A stretch of 64,000 nucleotides of DNA from Rhodococcus sovatensis (GTDB lineage: Bacteria > Actinomycetota > Actinomycetes > Mycobacteriales > Mycobacteriaceae), in NCBI RefSeq assembly GCF_037327425.1, contig NZ_CP147846.1, forward strand, positions 4,774,001 through 4,838,000, read 5' to 3'. Shown piece by piece: positions 8,967 through 20,213 of the stretch. Position 1 is the stretch's first letter. The number at the start of each line of letters is the position of its first letter. Below the pieces are notes generated by a model. It had not been told where the DNA came from and made no database searches. It worked only from the letters and a program-made list of their open reading frames with translations. The position numbers and the translations under genes were made by a program.

Positions 8967-9814
8967 GCGCGAAAGGCGTAGCGGTACGAGCAGGGTTGCG
9001 GCGCACCCGAATAGAGCTCCGCCAGATGTTCACCGACCCACAGGGTCTGGCTACGCTGTTCCTCTTCCCGGCACTGATCATGATCGCGTTGTTCTTCATG
9101 CGCAACGGGACTTTTCAGTCGACCGGCTATGGACTTGCGGTGCTGGCGCTGCCCGGCGTCATGGGGACCATCGTGTTCTTCAACGGTGTGTACACCATCG
9201 GGGAGAGTTTCGTGCTCGACCGCGAGGATGGAACTCTGTTGCGTGCCAAGGCAACTCCGAACGGGATGATCGGGTACTTCATCGGGCGTATCGGCACCAA
9301 CGCCACTGCCGTCCTGGTTCAGGTCATGGCGGTACTGGGTGCAGGGACGATCATTGTCGGTGGTGTGTCCTTGAACAGTGCCCGATCGTGGATCGTCCTC
9401 GTGTGGGTTCTGGTACTGGGGCTGCTGGCAACGTTGCCGCTCGGTGCGTTGCTCGGGGCAGTGGTCGGGACTGCGCGCGGACTGTTCTTCGTGACGATGC
9501 CACTGATGCTGGTCGTCGGAGTCTCGGGCATCTTCTATCCGATCACCGCGCTGCCGGGATGGTTGCAGAGTATTGCTCAAGTTCTGCCGTGCTACTGGCT
9601 CGGACTGGGTTTGCGATCGGCGTTGTTGCCCGCGGACGCGGTCAGCATCGAAATCGGTCAGTCGTGGCGCCACCTGGAGACTGCGGGTGTGCTCGGGGCA
9701 TGGGCCCTCGTCGGACTCGTGTTGGCACCGATAGTGTTGGGACGCATGGCCAGAAACGAATCCGGAAGCAAGATGGACGAGCGACGAGACAAGGCCCTTG
9801 CACGTGCCTACTGA
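8963..9814 (+). CDS. ABC-2 type exporter, permease subunit
   Basis: A membrane protein of 283 aa with about six hydrophobic segments, of the ABC-2 (DrrB/YadH) type. A soluble N-terminal piece of about 25 residues (RRTRIELRQMFTDPQG) precedes the first helix, and the segment GVSGIFYPITALPGWLQ is the re-entrant region typical of the family. It starts at the ATG overlapping the ATPase stop by four bases, and its own end overlaps the next gene by 11 bases. The three genes therefore look like one operon. The exported compound cannot be deduced. Confidence 0.87.
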   Translation: MSAKGVAVRAGLRRTRIELRQMFTDPQGLATLFLFPALIMIALFFMRNGTFQSTGYGLAVLALPGVMGTIVFFNGVYTIGESFVLDREDGTLLRAKATPNGMIGYFIGRIGTNATAVLVQVMAVLGAGTIIVGGVSLNSARSWIVLVWVLVLGLLATLPLGALLGAVVGTARGLFFVTMPLMLVVGVSGIFYPITALPGWLQSIAQVLPCYWLGLGLRSALLPADAVSIEIGQSWRHLETAGVLGAWALVGLVLAPIVLGRMARNESGSKMDERRDKALARAY

Positions 9815-10046
9815 AGTCATCTACAACCGCATCGCGATGCTGCGTGCCGAGCGCGGGATCTCGAGGCGGGAGTTGGCCGACGCCCTCGGTGTGCATTACC
9901 AGACCGTCGGCTATCTCGAGCGCGGTGAATACAGCCCGAGCCTCCATCTCGCGCTGCGGATCGCGGCGTACTTCGAGGTGTCGGTCGAAGTGATCTTCTC
10001 GATAGACCCCTTCGCGAGGATCGGGACCAAGGAGTCTTCTGCCTGA
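9804..10046 (+). CDS. Small XRE-like helix-turn-helix regulator
   Basis: A protein of about 80 aa consisting of a single HTH domain: ERGISRRELADALGVHYQTVGYLERGEYSPSLHLALRIAAYF is the Cro/XRE pattern with recognition helix around HYQTVGYLE. This short architecture (as in YozG-like proteins) is often found as the third gene of ABC-2 exporter operons. The gene overlaps the permease end by 11 bases. It probably regulates its own operon, perhaps through the palindrome at 7994-8011. The start could be the TTG six bases earlier; GTG at 9804 was preferred. Confidence 0.8.
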   Translation: MPTEVIYNRIAMLRAERGISRRELADALGVHYQTVGYLERGEYSPSLHLALRIAAYFEVSVEVIFSIDPFARIGTKESSA

Positions 10047-10075
10047 TTCATGAGCCCGCCGATACTGTGTCTTCT

Positions 10076-10765
10076 ATGACGACCACTCCCCGTGCGCGCG
10101 CCAGGGCGCAGACGCTGGCCGACATCACGCGTATCGGTCGCGATCATCTCGCCGCCGATGGTGCGGCAGCGCTGTCCCTGCGGGCGGTGGCACGTGATCT
10201 CGGTGTCGTGTCCTCGGCGGTCTATCGCTACGTCAAGAGCCGGGACGAACTGCTGACCCTCCTCGTCGTCGACGCCTACACCGAACTGGGCGACGAGGTC
10301 GATGCCGCGGTCGACGCGGCCGAGAGCCCGGTCGAGAAGTTCCTGGCCCTCGGTCGTGCCGTCCGAAAGTGGGGTCTGAGCGAACCGGCGCGATACGCGT
10401 TGCTGTTCGGAAGTCCGGTTCCCGGGTACCACGCGCCCGCCGAGCAGACGACCGGGCCGGGCACGCGAGTCGTCGTCACGCTCGTGTCGATCTTCGATGC
10501 GGCCTTCCGGTCGGGGCAGCTGACCGACCGACCGTCACCGTCGTCGCTCGCGTCGTTGCACGGAAGCTTCACCGAGATTCGTAACGAATTGGGAACGGAA
10601 TTGCCCGACGAGGCAATTGCCCGCGGAGTGTCGGTGTGGGCGTCGCTGTTCGGGGCGGTGAGTTTCGATGTCTTCGACCAGTACGGTGCAGATACCTTCA
10701 GCAGCCGAGACGACCTGTTCGAGTACCAATTGGCATGTCTGATCGAACTAGCAGGGTTGGAGTGA
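10076..10765 (+). CDS. TetR family transcriptional regulator
   Basis: About 229 aa. The N-terminal DNA-binding domain is typical of TetR: ADITRIGRDHLAADGAAALSLRAVARDLGVVSSAVYRYVKSRDELLTLLVVDAY, with the recognition helix around SSAVYRYV. The C-terminal ligand domain (about 150 aa) contains the WHG-like pattern of this subfamily (ARGVSVWASLFGAVSFDVF). It begins at ATG 10076, 30 bases after the HTH gene, and could belong to the same transcript. Its targets are unknown; the exporter operon upstream and itself are candidates. Confidence 0.85.
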   Translation: MTTTPRARARAQTLADITRIGRDHLAADGAAALSLRAVARDLGVVSSAVYRYVKSRDELLTLLVVDAYTELGDEVDAAVDAAESPVEKFLALGRAVRKWGLSEPARYALLFGSPVPGYHAPAEQTTGPGTRVVVTLVSIFDAAFRSGQLTDRPSPSSLASLHGSFTEIRNELGTELPDEAIARGVSVWASLFGAVSFDVFDQYGADTFSSRDDLFEYQLACLIELAGLE

Positions 10766-10829
10766 CACCTGCTCGACTCGTGCGATTCCTTACGTCACAT
10801 CCGCTTGTGCGCGGTGCCACAATGTTCCC

Positions 10830-11438
10830 ATGGCGGCGCACGCGGAAGAACCTGAAGACCAGACGGCATCCGTCGACCAGGGAGTACGGCCAGGGAGCCT
10901 GCTGGTGTCGTCGACCGAACTCGTCGAACCGACGTTCAGACGTACCGTCATCTACATCATCGAGCACAACGACGCAGGCAGCCTCGGTGTCGTCATCAAT
11001 CGGCCGAGCGAGACCGCCATCGCGAACGTTCTGCCGAAGTGGGCGGATCTCGCCGCCCGACCGAAGGCTCTGTTCGTCGGCGGCCCCGTGAAGCGTGACT
11101 CGGCGCTGTGCCTGGCGACCGTTCGCACCGGCGTCGACATCGACGGTCTTCCAGGGGTACGACGCGTGGACGGGAGGGTGGTCATGGTCGATCTGGATTC
11201 CGACCCTGCCGATATTGCCCCGCTCGTGGAAGGTCTCCGAATCTTCGCCGGCTACTCGGGCTGGACACTCGGTCAACTCGAGGGCGAACTCGAACGAGAC
11301 GACTGGATGGTGGTGTCCGCTCTCGCGTCCGACGTCATCGGGCCACCGAAGATAGATCTGTGGGGACATGTACTGCGGCGTCAACCGATGCCGCTGGCGA
11401 TGCTGGCGTCACATCCGATCGATGTAGAACGGAACTGA
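10830..11438 (+). CDS. YqgE/AlgH family protein (DUF179)
   Basis: A protein of 202 aa matching the UPF0301/YqgE family: GSLLVSSTELVEPTFRRTVIYIIEHNDAGSLGVVINRPSE near the start, FVGGPV in the middle, and FAGYSGWTLGQLEGELERDDWMV near the end are family hallmarks. It is the counterpart of M. tuberculosis Rv0038, which also lies near leuS. The family is conserved but its biochemical role is unsettled. The gene ends ahead of a 44-bp palindrome and is convergent with the glutamate decarboxylase gene. Confidence 0.88.
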   Translation: MAAHAEEPEDQTASVDQGVRPGSLLVSSTELVEPTFRRTVIYIIEHNDAGSLGVVINRPSETAIANVLPKWADLAARPKALFVGGPVKRDSALCLATVRTGVDIDGLPGVRRVDGRVVMVDLDSDPADIAPLVEGLRIFAGYSGWTLGQLEGELERDDWMVVSALASDVIGPPKIDLWGHVLRRQPMPLAMLASHPIDVERN

Positions 11439-11476
11439 TGGGTGCTCCCCCCAGTGCCGATGGGGGCTCCGCCCCC

Positions 11477-11520
11477 AGTGGCACGAATAAGTGCATCCCA
11501 GGACACTTAACCGCGCCACT
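11477..11520. repeat. 44-bp palindromic repeat, copy 2
   Basis: The same 44-bp element as at 5010, with arms AGTGGCACG and CGCGCCACT (one mismatch in the right arm). It is flanked on the left by the mini-hairpin GGGGGCTCCGCCCCC and on the right by GCGGCGGAGCTGC. It lies between convergent genes (YqgE and glutamate decarboxylase), which suits a two-way terminator or a mobile REP-like element. Confidence 0.9.
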
Positions 11521-11534
11521 GCGGCGGAGCTGCA

Positions 11535-12914
11535 TCAATGCGCGAAATGCGTCCTCGCCGGATGGCCCTTCCCGGCTGCCGCCGCATCGAGTTGGTCGAC
11601 CACTTCGCCGATTGCGATGCACAGCAGACGTCCCAGGTCCGCGCTGAAGCCCTCGCGCACGACGATACGGAGCACGGCGACGTCGGTTGCGTTGTCGGGC
11701 ATCGTGTATGCCGGTACTTGCCAACCGCGGGCCCGCAGTTCGTGCGAGACGTCGAATACCGTGTAATGCTGCTTCCCGGTCAACTCGAACGAGATCACCG
11801 GGATCGCGCTGCCGTCGGTGATGACATGAAATGCCGGGTGCTCGGAAAGATGTCCGCTCACCCGAACTGCAGTGTCGCGCAACGCATGCATGATATCGGT
11901 GTATCCGGACCGACCGAGGCGGAGAAAATTGTAGTACTGGCCGATGACCTGATTTCCGGGCCGCGAGAAGTTCAGCGTGAACGTCGGCATGTCTCCGCCG
12001 AGATAGTTGACCCGGAACACCAGGTCCTCGGGTAGATCCTCACGAGTACGCCACACCGCGAATCCTATGCCTGGATAGGTCAATCCATATTTGTGACCGC
12101 TGGCGTTGATCGATTTCACGCGCGGAAGCCGGAAGTCCCACTCGAGGTGCGGATGCAGGAACGGTACGACGAATCCGCCGCTGGCCGCGTCGACGTGGAC
12201 GGGGATATCGGGGCCGCCACCCGCCGCGAGCGAGTCGAGCATGTCGCAGATCTCCGAGACGGGCTCCAGCTCCCCGGTGAATGTGGTGCCGAGAATCGCA
12301 ACGACGCCGATGGTGTTCTCGTCGACGGCCTCGCGTACCTGATCGGGTGTGATGATGTAGCGGCCCGGTTCCATCGGCAGATACTTCGGCTCGACGTCGA
12401 AGTAGCGGCAGAACTTCTCCCAGACGACCTGAACATTGCTGCCCAGCACGAGATTCGGCCGACTTGTGTCGGCGTCACCGCGTCGTGCACGCCACCGCCA
12501 CTTGAGAGCAAGTCCTGCAAGCATCACCGCTTCGCTCGAGCCGATCGTGGACACACCCGTCGCGCTGCCCGGATCTTCCGGATCGAGCCCTGGCGCATGG
12601 AACAGGTCGGCGACCATGTTGACGCAGCGTTCTTCGATCGACGCCGTCGCGGGGTATTCGTCCTTGTCGATCATGTTCTTGTCGAACGTTTCCGCCATCA
12701 GCTTCTCGGCCTGTGGATCCATCCACGTCGTGACGAACGTGGCGAGGTTGAGGCGGGACGAACCGTCGAGCATCAGTTCGTCGTGAATGAAGCGATACGC
12801 GGCCTCCGGGTCGAGTTGCTCCTCCGGCAGCCGGAGCGCAGGTACCGGGTTCGTCGCCAACCGACCGGTGTACGCCGCAGCGATTACTCCACCAGGGTGC
12901 TCGATTCGTGCCAC
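11535..12914 (-). CDS. gadB: Glutamate decarboxylase (PLP-dependent)
   Basis: An enzyme of about 459 aa that converts L-glutamate to GABA and CO2. The PLP lysine is in INASGHKYGL, and the family stretches FTGELEPVSEICDMLD, VHVDAASGGFVVPF and NYLGGDMPTFTLNFSRPGNQVIGQYY are all present, so it belongs to the group II Gad family at normal length. The GTG start (VARIEHPG) has the Shine-Dalgarno sequence GGAGG six bases upstream; an in-frame TTG further upstream is less likely. No glutamate/GABA antiporter is adjacent, so a complete acid-resistance operon is not evident here. Confidence 0.9.
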   Translation of the reverse strand: MARIEHPGGVIAAAYTGRLATNPVPALRLPEEQLDPEAAYRFIHDELMLDGSSRLNLATFVTTWMDPQAEKLMAETFDKNMIDKDEYPATASIEERCVNMVADLFHAPGLDPEDPGSATGVSTIGSSEAVMLAGLALKWRWRARRGDADTSRPNLVLGSNVQVVWEKFCRYFDVEPKYLPMEPGRYIITPDQVREAVDENTIGVVAILGTTFTGELEPVSEICDMLDSLAAGGGPDIPVHVDAASGGFVVPFLHPHLEWDFRLPRVKSINASGHKYGLTYPGIGFAVWRTREDLPEDLVFRVNYLGGDMPTFTLNFSRPGNQVIGQYYNFLRLGRSGYTDIMHALRDTAVRVSGHLSEHPAFHVITDGSAIPVISFELTGKQHYTVFDVSHELRARGWQVPAYTMPDNATDVAVLRIVVREGFSADLGRLLCIAIGEVVDQLDAAAAGKGHPARTHFAH

Positions 12915-13348
12915 GTTTTCCTCCAAGGCAATAGGGGTCGCTTGGACGCTAGCGTCGCGCGGCGGGCGTGCGCATCATCCTTCGCAGGCGATTTCTGTGG
13001 ATAGTTCACTTGGCTCACGACATCTGCGGTGTATTCGGACCTCGTTTGTGAGGGTGCCCAACGACGACGAAGAATGGCATAGCCTTCTCCAGAACTTGCC
13101 GAACAACATAGGAAAACCCTTCCGGGGAACTTAGTGTTCCTTCTGGCTCGGCTGACAGCATCGACGCTGTGCCACACGGAGAAGGCAGGGTTTCCGGAGG
13201 CGAAACTCGAAGGTCGTTGTCAGGACCGATCTTTCGTGTAGGTCGTGTGTTTCGGTATGCGACGAATCGATGCAGTAACGGCATCTTTGCGCTCACGATT
13301 GCTCGTGGTCGCGTCCTTGGATGACCACATGAAGAAAGCGAACGGCCT
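12915..13348. other. Intergenic region between gad and a secreted lipase
   Basis: A 434-bp gap upstream of both genes, which are divergent. No convincing small gene was found. It holds a short inverted repeat GGAAC-5 bp-GTTCC (13126-13140) and locally AT-richer sequence, consistent with two promoters. No strong motif could be assigned. Confidence 0.5.
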
Positions 13349-14533
13349 ATGTCGATCAAGCATGCCCGATCCGGCGGCACAGCGCGGTGGACCGCGACCA
13401 TCGGAGCAATATCCTGTGCACTGTTTCTCGCCGGAACCGTCACCGCCACAGCGCAGCCCGTAGTAGAACCGGCCCCGCCGGCCACGATCACCGAGGACGG
13501 CGCGGATGTCGTGCCGCCCGAGGGCAGCGAAGAGCAGCGCGTCAAGGCCGAGGACCAGGGCGTCGAGCGCCCCAGTGTCGATCAGGTCGGCACGGCCTCC
13601 AGCACCTACGACCCGGAGAGTGAGACCTCCGGCTACGGACCGGTGTTCACCAACTTCATCGCCGGGTTCCTCTACAACGTGGTCAACCCCAACGTCGCGC
13701 CGCAGGGTGCGAACGACTGGAACTGCAAGCCCACCGCGACGCACCCCGAGCCGGTCGTCTTGCTGCACGGAACATGGGAGAACGCATTCAACAACTTCTC
13801 TCGCATGTCGCCTGCACTGAAGGCAGCAGGACACTGCGTGTTCGCGCTCAATTACGGTGACAGTGACGCCAGCGGCCTGAGCCACGTGAAGTCCGTTCGC
13901 GGAACCGGCCCAGTTGCCGAGAGCGCCAAGGAAATCGCAACCTACATCGACGCGGTTCTCGCCCGCACCGGCGCCAGCAAGGTGAACATCGTCGGACACT
14001 CGCAGGGCGGTCTGGTCACCCGTCAGTACCTCCGCTTCGAAGGTGGAGCCAACCCCTCGGACCCGAGCCAGAACAAGGTCAACAAGGTCGTCAGCGTTGC
14101 CGGATCGAATCACGGCACCACGCTCGTCGGCATCGGCACGCTCGGCCGCACCATCAACAACCTCGGACTGAACGTGCTCGGCCTCGTCGGCGCTATTGCC
14201 GGTCCTGCCGCGTCCGATCAGGTCATCGACTCACCCCTGGTCAAGGCGCTGGCCGTCGGTGGGGACACCGAGCCGGGCATCGACTACACCGTGCTCGGGA
14301 CTCGATACGACGAGGTTGTCACCCCCTACAAGACGACGTTCCTCGATGCCGGACCCAACGCGACCGTCAAGAACATCTTGCTCCAGGACGGCTGTGGGAT
14401 CGATCTGTCCGACCATCTCTCGATCTCAGTATCGCTTCGTGCGATCGGCATCGTGAAGAATGCTCTCGATCCGGTCGGTACTCCGGCCAACGCAATTCCC
14501 TGCGCGTTCAACTCGCCGGTCACCGGTGGCTGA
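13349..14533 (+). CDS. Secreted lipase/esterase, LipA/EstB-like (class 2 lipase)
   Basis: About 394 aa. It has a signal peptide (residues 1-36, hydrophobic IGAISCALFLAGTVTA) and a variable acidic linker to about residue 90. The alpha/beta-hydrolase domain follows: the oxyanion region is VVLLHGTWENAF, the nucleophile elbow GHSQGG (serine near residue 215), and the likely acid/histidine are in the C-terminal part (YDEVVTPY and LSDHLSI). This fits the Lipase_2 family of actinobacterial exported triacylglycerol lipases. It probably hydrolyses short to medium acyl esters outside the cell. It is followed by a hairpin terminator. Confidence 0.85.
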   Translation: MSIKHARSGGTARWTATIGAISCALFLAGTVTATAQPVVEPAPPATITEDGADVVPPEGSEEQRVKAEDQGVERPSVDQVGTASSTYDPESETSGYGPVFTNFIAGFLYNVVNPNVAPQGANDWNCKPTATHPEPVVLLHGTWENAFNNFSRMSPALKAAGHCVFALNYGDSDASGLSHVKSVRGTGPVAESAKEIATYIDAVLARTGASKVNIVGHSQGGLVTRQYLRFEGGANPSDPSQNKVNKVVSVAGSNHGTTLVGIGTLGRTINNLGLNVLGLVGAIAGPAASDQVIDSPLVKALAVGGDTEPGIDYTVLGTRYDEVVTPYKTTFLDAGPNATVKNILLQDGCGIDLSDHLSISVSLRAIGIVKNALDPVGTPANAIPCAFNSPVTGG

Positions 14534-14572
14534 GTAGGCGAACGAGCCTAGCCATCCGTGGCACGTAGGAAA

Positions 14573-14605
14573 CCCGAGTCCGTCGCATATCGCGGCGGAC
14601 TCGGG
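14573..14605. terminator. Hairpin between convergent lipase and diguanylate cyclase genes
   Basis: A perfect 10-bp stem, CCCGAGTCCG and CGGACTCGGG, with a 13-base loop. It lies 40 bp after the lipase stop and 12 bp before the end of the convergent GGDEF gene. There is no clear T run on either side, but the position suits a shared terminator. Confidence 0.65.
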
Positions 14606-14616
14606 CGATTCTCGAT

Positions 14617-15780
14617 TCACAGTTGTGTTGTTGCCGTGCGATTTCCGCCGTCGTACTTGGCGCGGTACATCATGGAGTCGGCGGCTCTCGTCGCCTTCGT
14701 GATGATGCTGGGACCTCCGCTCCACCGGTCCGAGGGGTTGGAAACGATGGCGGCACCGACGCTGACGGTGATCGGGATCGGATCCGACGGACGGTAGAGC
14801 GAGCGCCCGACTGCGTAGATGAGATCGTGTGCGTGTTCGATCGGGCCGGAGAACACGATCAGGAACTCCTCACCGCCCGTTCTCGCCACCACACCGTCGC
14901 GCTGGAACAGCTCGCGCAGTCGGTGCGACACCGTGACGATGACGTCGTCTCCGGCATCGTGTCCGAAGTAGTCGTTGACCGCCTTGAACCTGTCGATATC
15001 CACCACGACGATGACAAGCGAGTGTCCCAGCGCGTGGCCACTCGACATGAGTACGGAAGCTGCGTCCTCGACTCCACGTCTGTTCAGAAGCCCGGTGAGT
15101 GGATCGAGAAGAGATCTTCTGGCATCGCGGCCGATTGCCGTCCACGCGATATGAGCGAGTAGGGGAATCGCCGAGTTGATCGCGAACACGACAAGCCCGC
15201 CGGCGATGGCCGTCGGGTTGTCCTCGACACTCCACAGGCACGCCCGAACCGTAGTGATGGAGACGATGACGGCGCACCAGGCGAGGTGGGCAAGCAGCCA
15301 TCGTTGACTCAGGAAATAGGTGCACAACGCGCCGGTGACGACAAAGAGTCCGGAACCGATGAGTCCACCGAACGGCTCGTACAGCACAAGCACCGACGCA
15401 AGCCCGACATCGCCGAAAATTGCGAACCCGATGAAGTCTCGGCGGGTGGGCAGCGGACCGAAGAACCACCGAAGCGCGACGGCCAGCTGGAGCATCAGGA
15501 CAAGTCCGACCCACGCCTGGGCCAACATGCCTTGTGGACCGCGCGAACTGAACAACATGAGTATCGATGCAGCGGCGAACAGCAGCGTTGCTGCACCGAA
15601 GACATTCTGGATGGAGCGGTGCAGTCCCCGGGTCGATCGGTGCGTGATGATCCACTCGTAGTCGAACGGTTGCTGATACCACTCTTGCAGTGCCGTCCAC
15701 ACGGTGTCGGTCGATGGACGCCGGTGACTGGCGCCCTGCCCCTGCCGCCTGTCTACCGGTGGTCCTATGTCGTTCGTCAT
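14617..15780 (-). CDS. Membrane diguanylate cyclase (GGDEF domain)
   Basis: About 387 aa. The N-terminal half has six or so hydrophobic segments (for example VFGAATLLFAAASILMLF and LVVFAINSAIPLLAHIAW). The C-terminal GGDEF domain begins near residue 220 (DPLTGLLNRRG), with the metal and GTP-binding part VVVDIDRFKAVNDYFGHDAGD and the active-site signature GGEEF in place of GGDEF, which is a functional variant. No EAL domain or RxxD inhibitory site just upstream is apparent. It should make cyclic di-GMP in response to a membrane or envelope signal. It is a single gene, convergent with the lipase. Confidence 0.9.
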   Translation of the reverse strand: MTNDIGPPVDRRQGQGASHRRPSTDTVWTALQEWYQQPFDYEWIITHRSTRGLHRSIQNVFGAATLLFAAASILMLFSSRGPQGMLAQAWVGLVLMLQLAVALRWFFGPLPTRRDFIGFAIFGDVGLASVLVLYEPFGGLIGSGLFVVTGALCTYFLSQRWLLAHLAWCAVIVSITTVRACLWSVEDNPTAIAGGLVVFAINSAIPLLAHIAWTAIGRDARRSLLDPLTGLLNRRGVEDAASVLMSSGHALGHSLVIVVVDIDRFKAVNDYFGHDAGDDVIVTVSHRLRELFQRDGVVARTGGEEFLIVFSGPIEHAHDLIYAVGRSLYRPSDPIPITVSVGAAIVSNPSDRWSGGPSIITKATRAADSMMYRAKYDGGNRTATTQL

Positions 15781-15853
15781 GGCCTCCGGTCGCTACCCCT
15801 GTGTCCGACCAGCCTAGCCACAAAAAGCGGCAATCAGTTTTGTTTTCCGACGA

Positions 15854-16810
15854 TCAGAGCCGGGAACAAAGCGTGTTGATGGTGCCGGCTATGTGTTCTG
15901 CGTTGGCTGTCGTGATCGTCAATCGTTGTCCGTTGGCGAACGTCACGAACACCGCCGGACCTTTCGTTGTCGCGACTGCGTAGTTCCCGCGACCTTTGGC
16001 GCGTAAACCCCATCCACCGAAATCCGAGAACGGATCCACCTCACGTACGGACGCACCGGTTATCTCACCGATCGAGTAGTCGAACGCGGACATCCCGAGA
16101 CTGCGCACATGCAGTCCGGCTCGATCGACGATCAGTTCGTAGCGCATGAGGGACACCGTCAGTACCGCGAGCGGCGCGAAAATCGCAACCGGCCACCAGG
16201 ATTCCGACAACCAGCAGGTCAATGCCGCAGCCGCTGCGGTGATCGAGAACAGGATCGTGAGTGCGACCCTACCGGCGCCCAGGGGTTCGACGATGGGAAG
16301 ATCCAGGTCGGTTGCTCTGGGCAGGGACGCCGGTGGCACCGACTCGGCATCGGTGCGCTCGCGGTAGTCGCGGAGCAGGGATGCCCCGAGGAGTCCCACG
16401 GAGAATCCCACCAGGGTACCGACGCCGAGCGCCCACCCAGGCACTTCCACGTTGTCCACCGAGGTCAAGTCGAGCTGTTTCTCGAGGATGGCCAGTTGAA
16501 GGACGGTGATGAGCCCGACGACGGTGAGGCCGATCATCAGCATCGTCCGTCGCATGATGAGCAGGCCGTGGGCGAGCGCCGCCAGTGCACTGCACCCGCC
16601 GCCGACAAGGACGATGACGATTGCGAGGGTCCACGCACTCGTGCTGGGGCTCATGAAGCCATCGGGCTGAGTACCGGACCAGTGCGTTGCGATTTGCTCC
16701 GGAAGTCTGGATTTCCAGAGCTCGACGGCAGTCAACCCCAGAGCCGCAGCAGCAATTGGAACGACGACGCCGAAAACGACGCCTGCCGGGTCGAATGTCC
16801 GCTGCTTCAT
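15854..16810 (-). CDS. DUF1648-containing membrane protein
   Basis: A membrane protein of 318 aa. Near the N terminus it carries the DUF1648 pattern (LPEQIATHWSGTQPDGFMSP), found in SdpI-like immunity proteins and in YhdP/YwnF-type proteins. Several hydrophobic segments follow, then a C-terminal soluble part (ELIVDRAGLHVRSLGMSAFDYSIGEI) resembling a bacterial PH-like fold. The next reverse-strand gene upstream encodes an SdpI-like protein eight bases away, so they form an operon. SdpI in Bacillus is an immunity and sensor protein for a cannibalism toxin; whether this pair has such a role is unknown. Confidence 0.75.
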   Translation of the reverse strand: MKQRTFDPAGVVFGVVVPIAAAALGLTAVELWKSRLPEQIATHWSGTQPDGFMSPSTSAWTLAIVIVLVGGGCSALAALAHGLLIMRRTMLMIGLTVVGLITVLQLAILEKQLDLTSVDNVEVPGWALGVGTLVGFSVGLLGASLLRDYRERTDAESVPPASLPRATDLDLPIVEPLGAGRVALTILFSITAAAAALTCWLSESWWPVAIFAPLAVLTVSLMRYELIVDRAGLHVRSLGMSAFDYSIGEITGASVREVDPFSDFGGWGLRAKGRGNYAVATTKGPAVFVTFANGQRLTITTANAEHIAGTINTLCSRL

Positions 16811-16818
16811 GGTCTAGG

Positions 16819-17220
16819 TCAGCTTGGGGCGCACGTGTCCTTGAGGCTGCAGGAAATGCAGGAGTGGCCACATCCACCGGTCTCGGGGACGGGTGCGGCA
16901 GCGGCGGCGCGGGCCCCGATCGAGCCTCCGACACCCGCAGTCACGAATGCGGCGATCAGGCATGCCACGACTGCGACGACGGCAAAAGCTCCGGTCAGCA
17001 GCACTGCGGCGGCGCCTCCGATGAAGAGGAGCAGGGCGGCTGCGGCGTTGGTGGGGCCGGCGACACGGTTGGCCATGACGAATGTGTCGTCGTCGCGCAT
17101 CGACTCGGTTGTCCGGACCCCTGCCCAGCGGTTGCGCGGCAGTTTGCCCGCCAGGCTCGCGACGGCTACCAGGCCGACGACGAGGGCAAGCACGAACATC
17201 AGTATCGACACGACGATCAC
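16819..17220 (-). CDS. SdpI-family small membrane protein with Cys-rich tail
   Basis: A protein of 133 aa. It has three hydrophobic segments with the SdpI/YhfL signature NRWAGVRTTESMRDDDTFVMANRVAGP between the first two. The C terminus is unusual: CGHSCISCSLKDTC holds four cysteines in 14 residues and looks like a metal-binding or disulfide tail, possibly outside the membrane. It starts at GTG 17220 and lies just ahead of the DUF1648 gene on the same strand. The pair probably works together in the membrane. Confidence 0.75.
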   Translation of the reverse strand: MIVVSILMFVLALVVGLVAVASLAGKLPRNRWAGVRTTESMRDDDTFVMANRVAGPTNAAAALLLFIGGAAAVLLTGAFAVVAVVACLIAAFVTAGVGGSIGARAAAAAPVPETGGCGHSCISCSLKDTCAPS

Positions 17221-17290
17221 GGTAGGTAAGGATACGTCGAGTACAGGCCGCGGTACCAGGCGCCCCAGCTCACGCTTTAGGCTGGTAGGT

Positions 17291-20113
<2,823 letters not shown>

Positions 20114-20213
20114 CCGCCCGTCGTCGAATTCGTGGAGATCGAACCCATCCTTGGAGGATGAGACTCGGACATTCGTCTTCTCCGAGCGGGCGTCGTGCGC
20201 TTTAATCTGTGCC

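Noticed and set aside
16109..17290. Long N-terminal extension of leuS
   Set aside because: The frame is open but antisense to the DUF1648 and SdpI genes and its translation is Arg/Pro/Ser-rich; LeuS similarity begins at the GTG at 17291.
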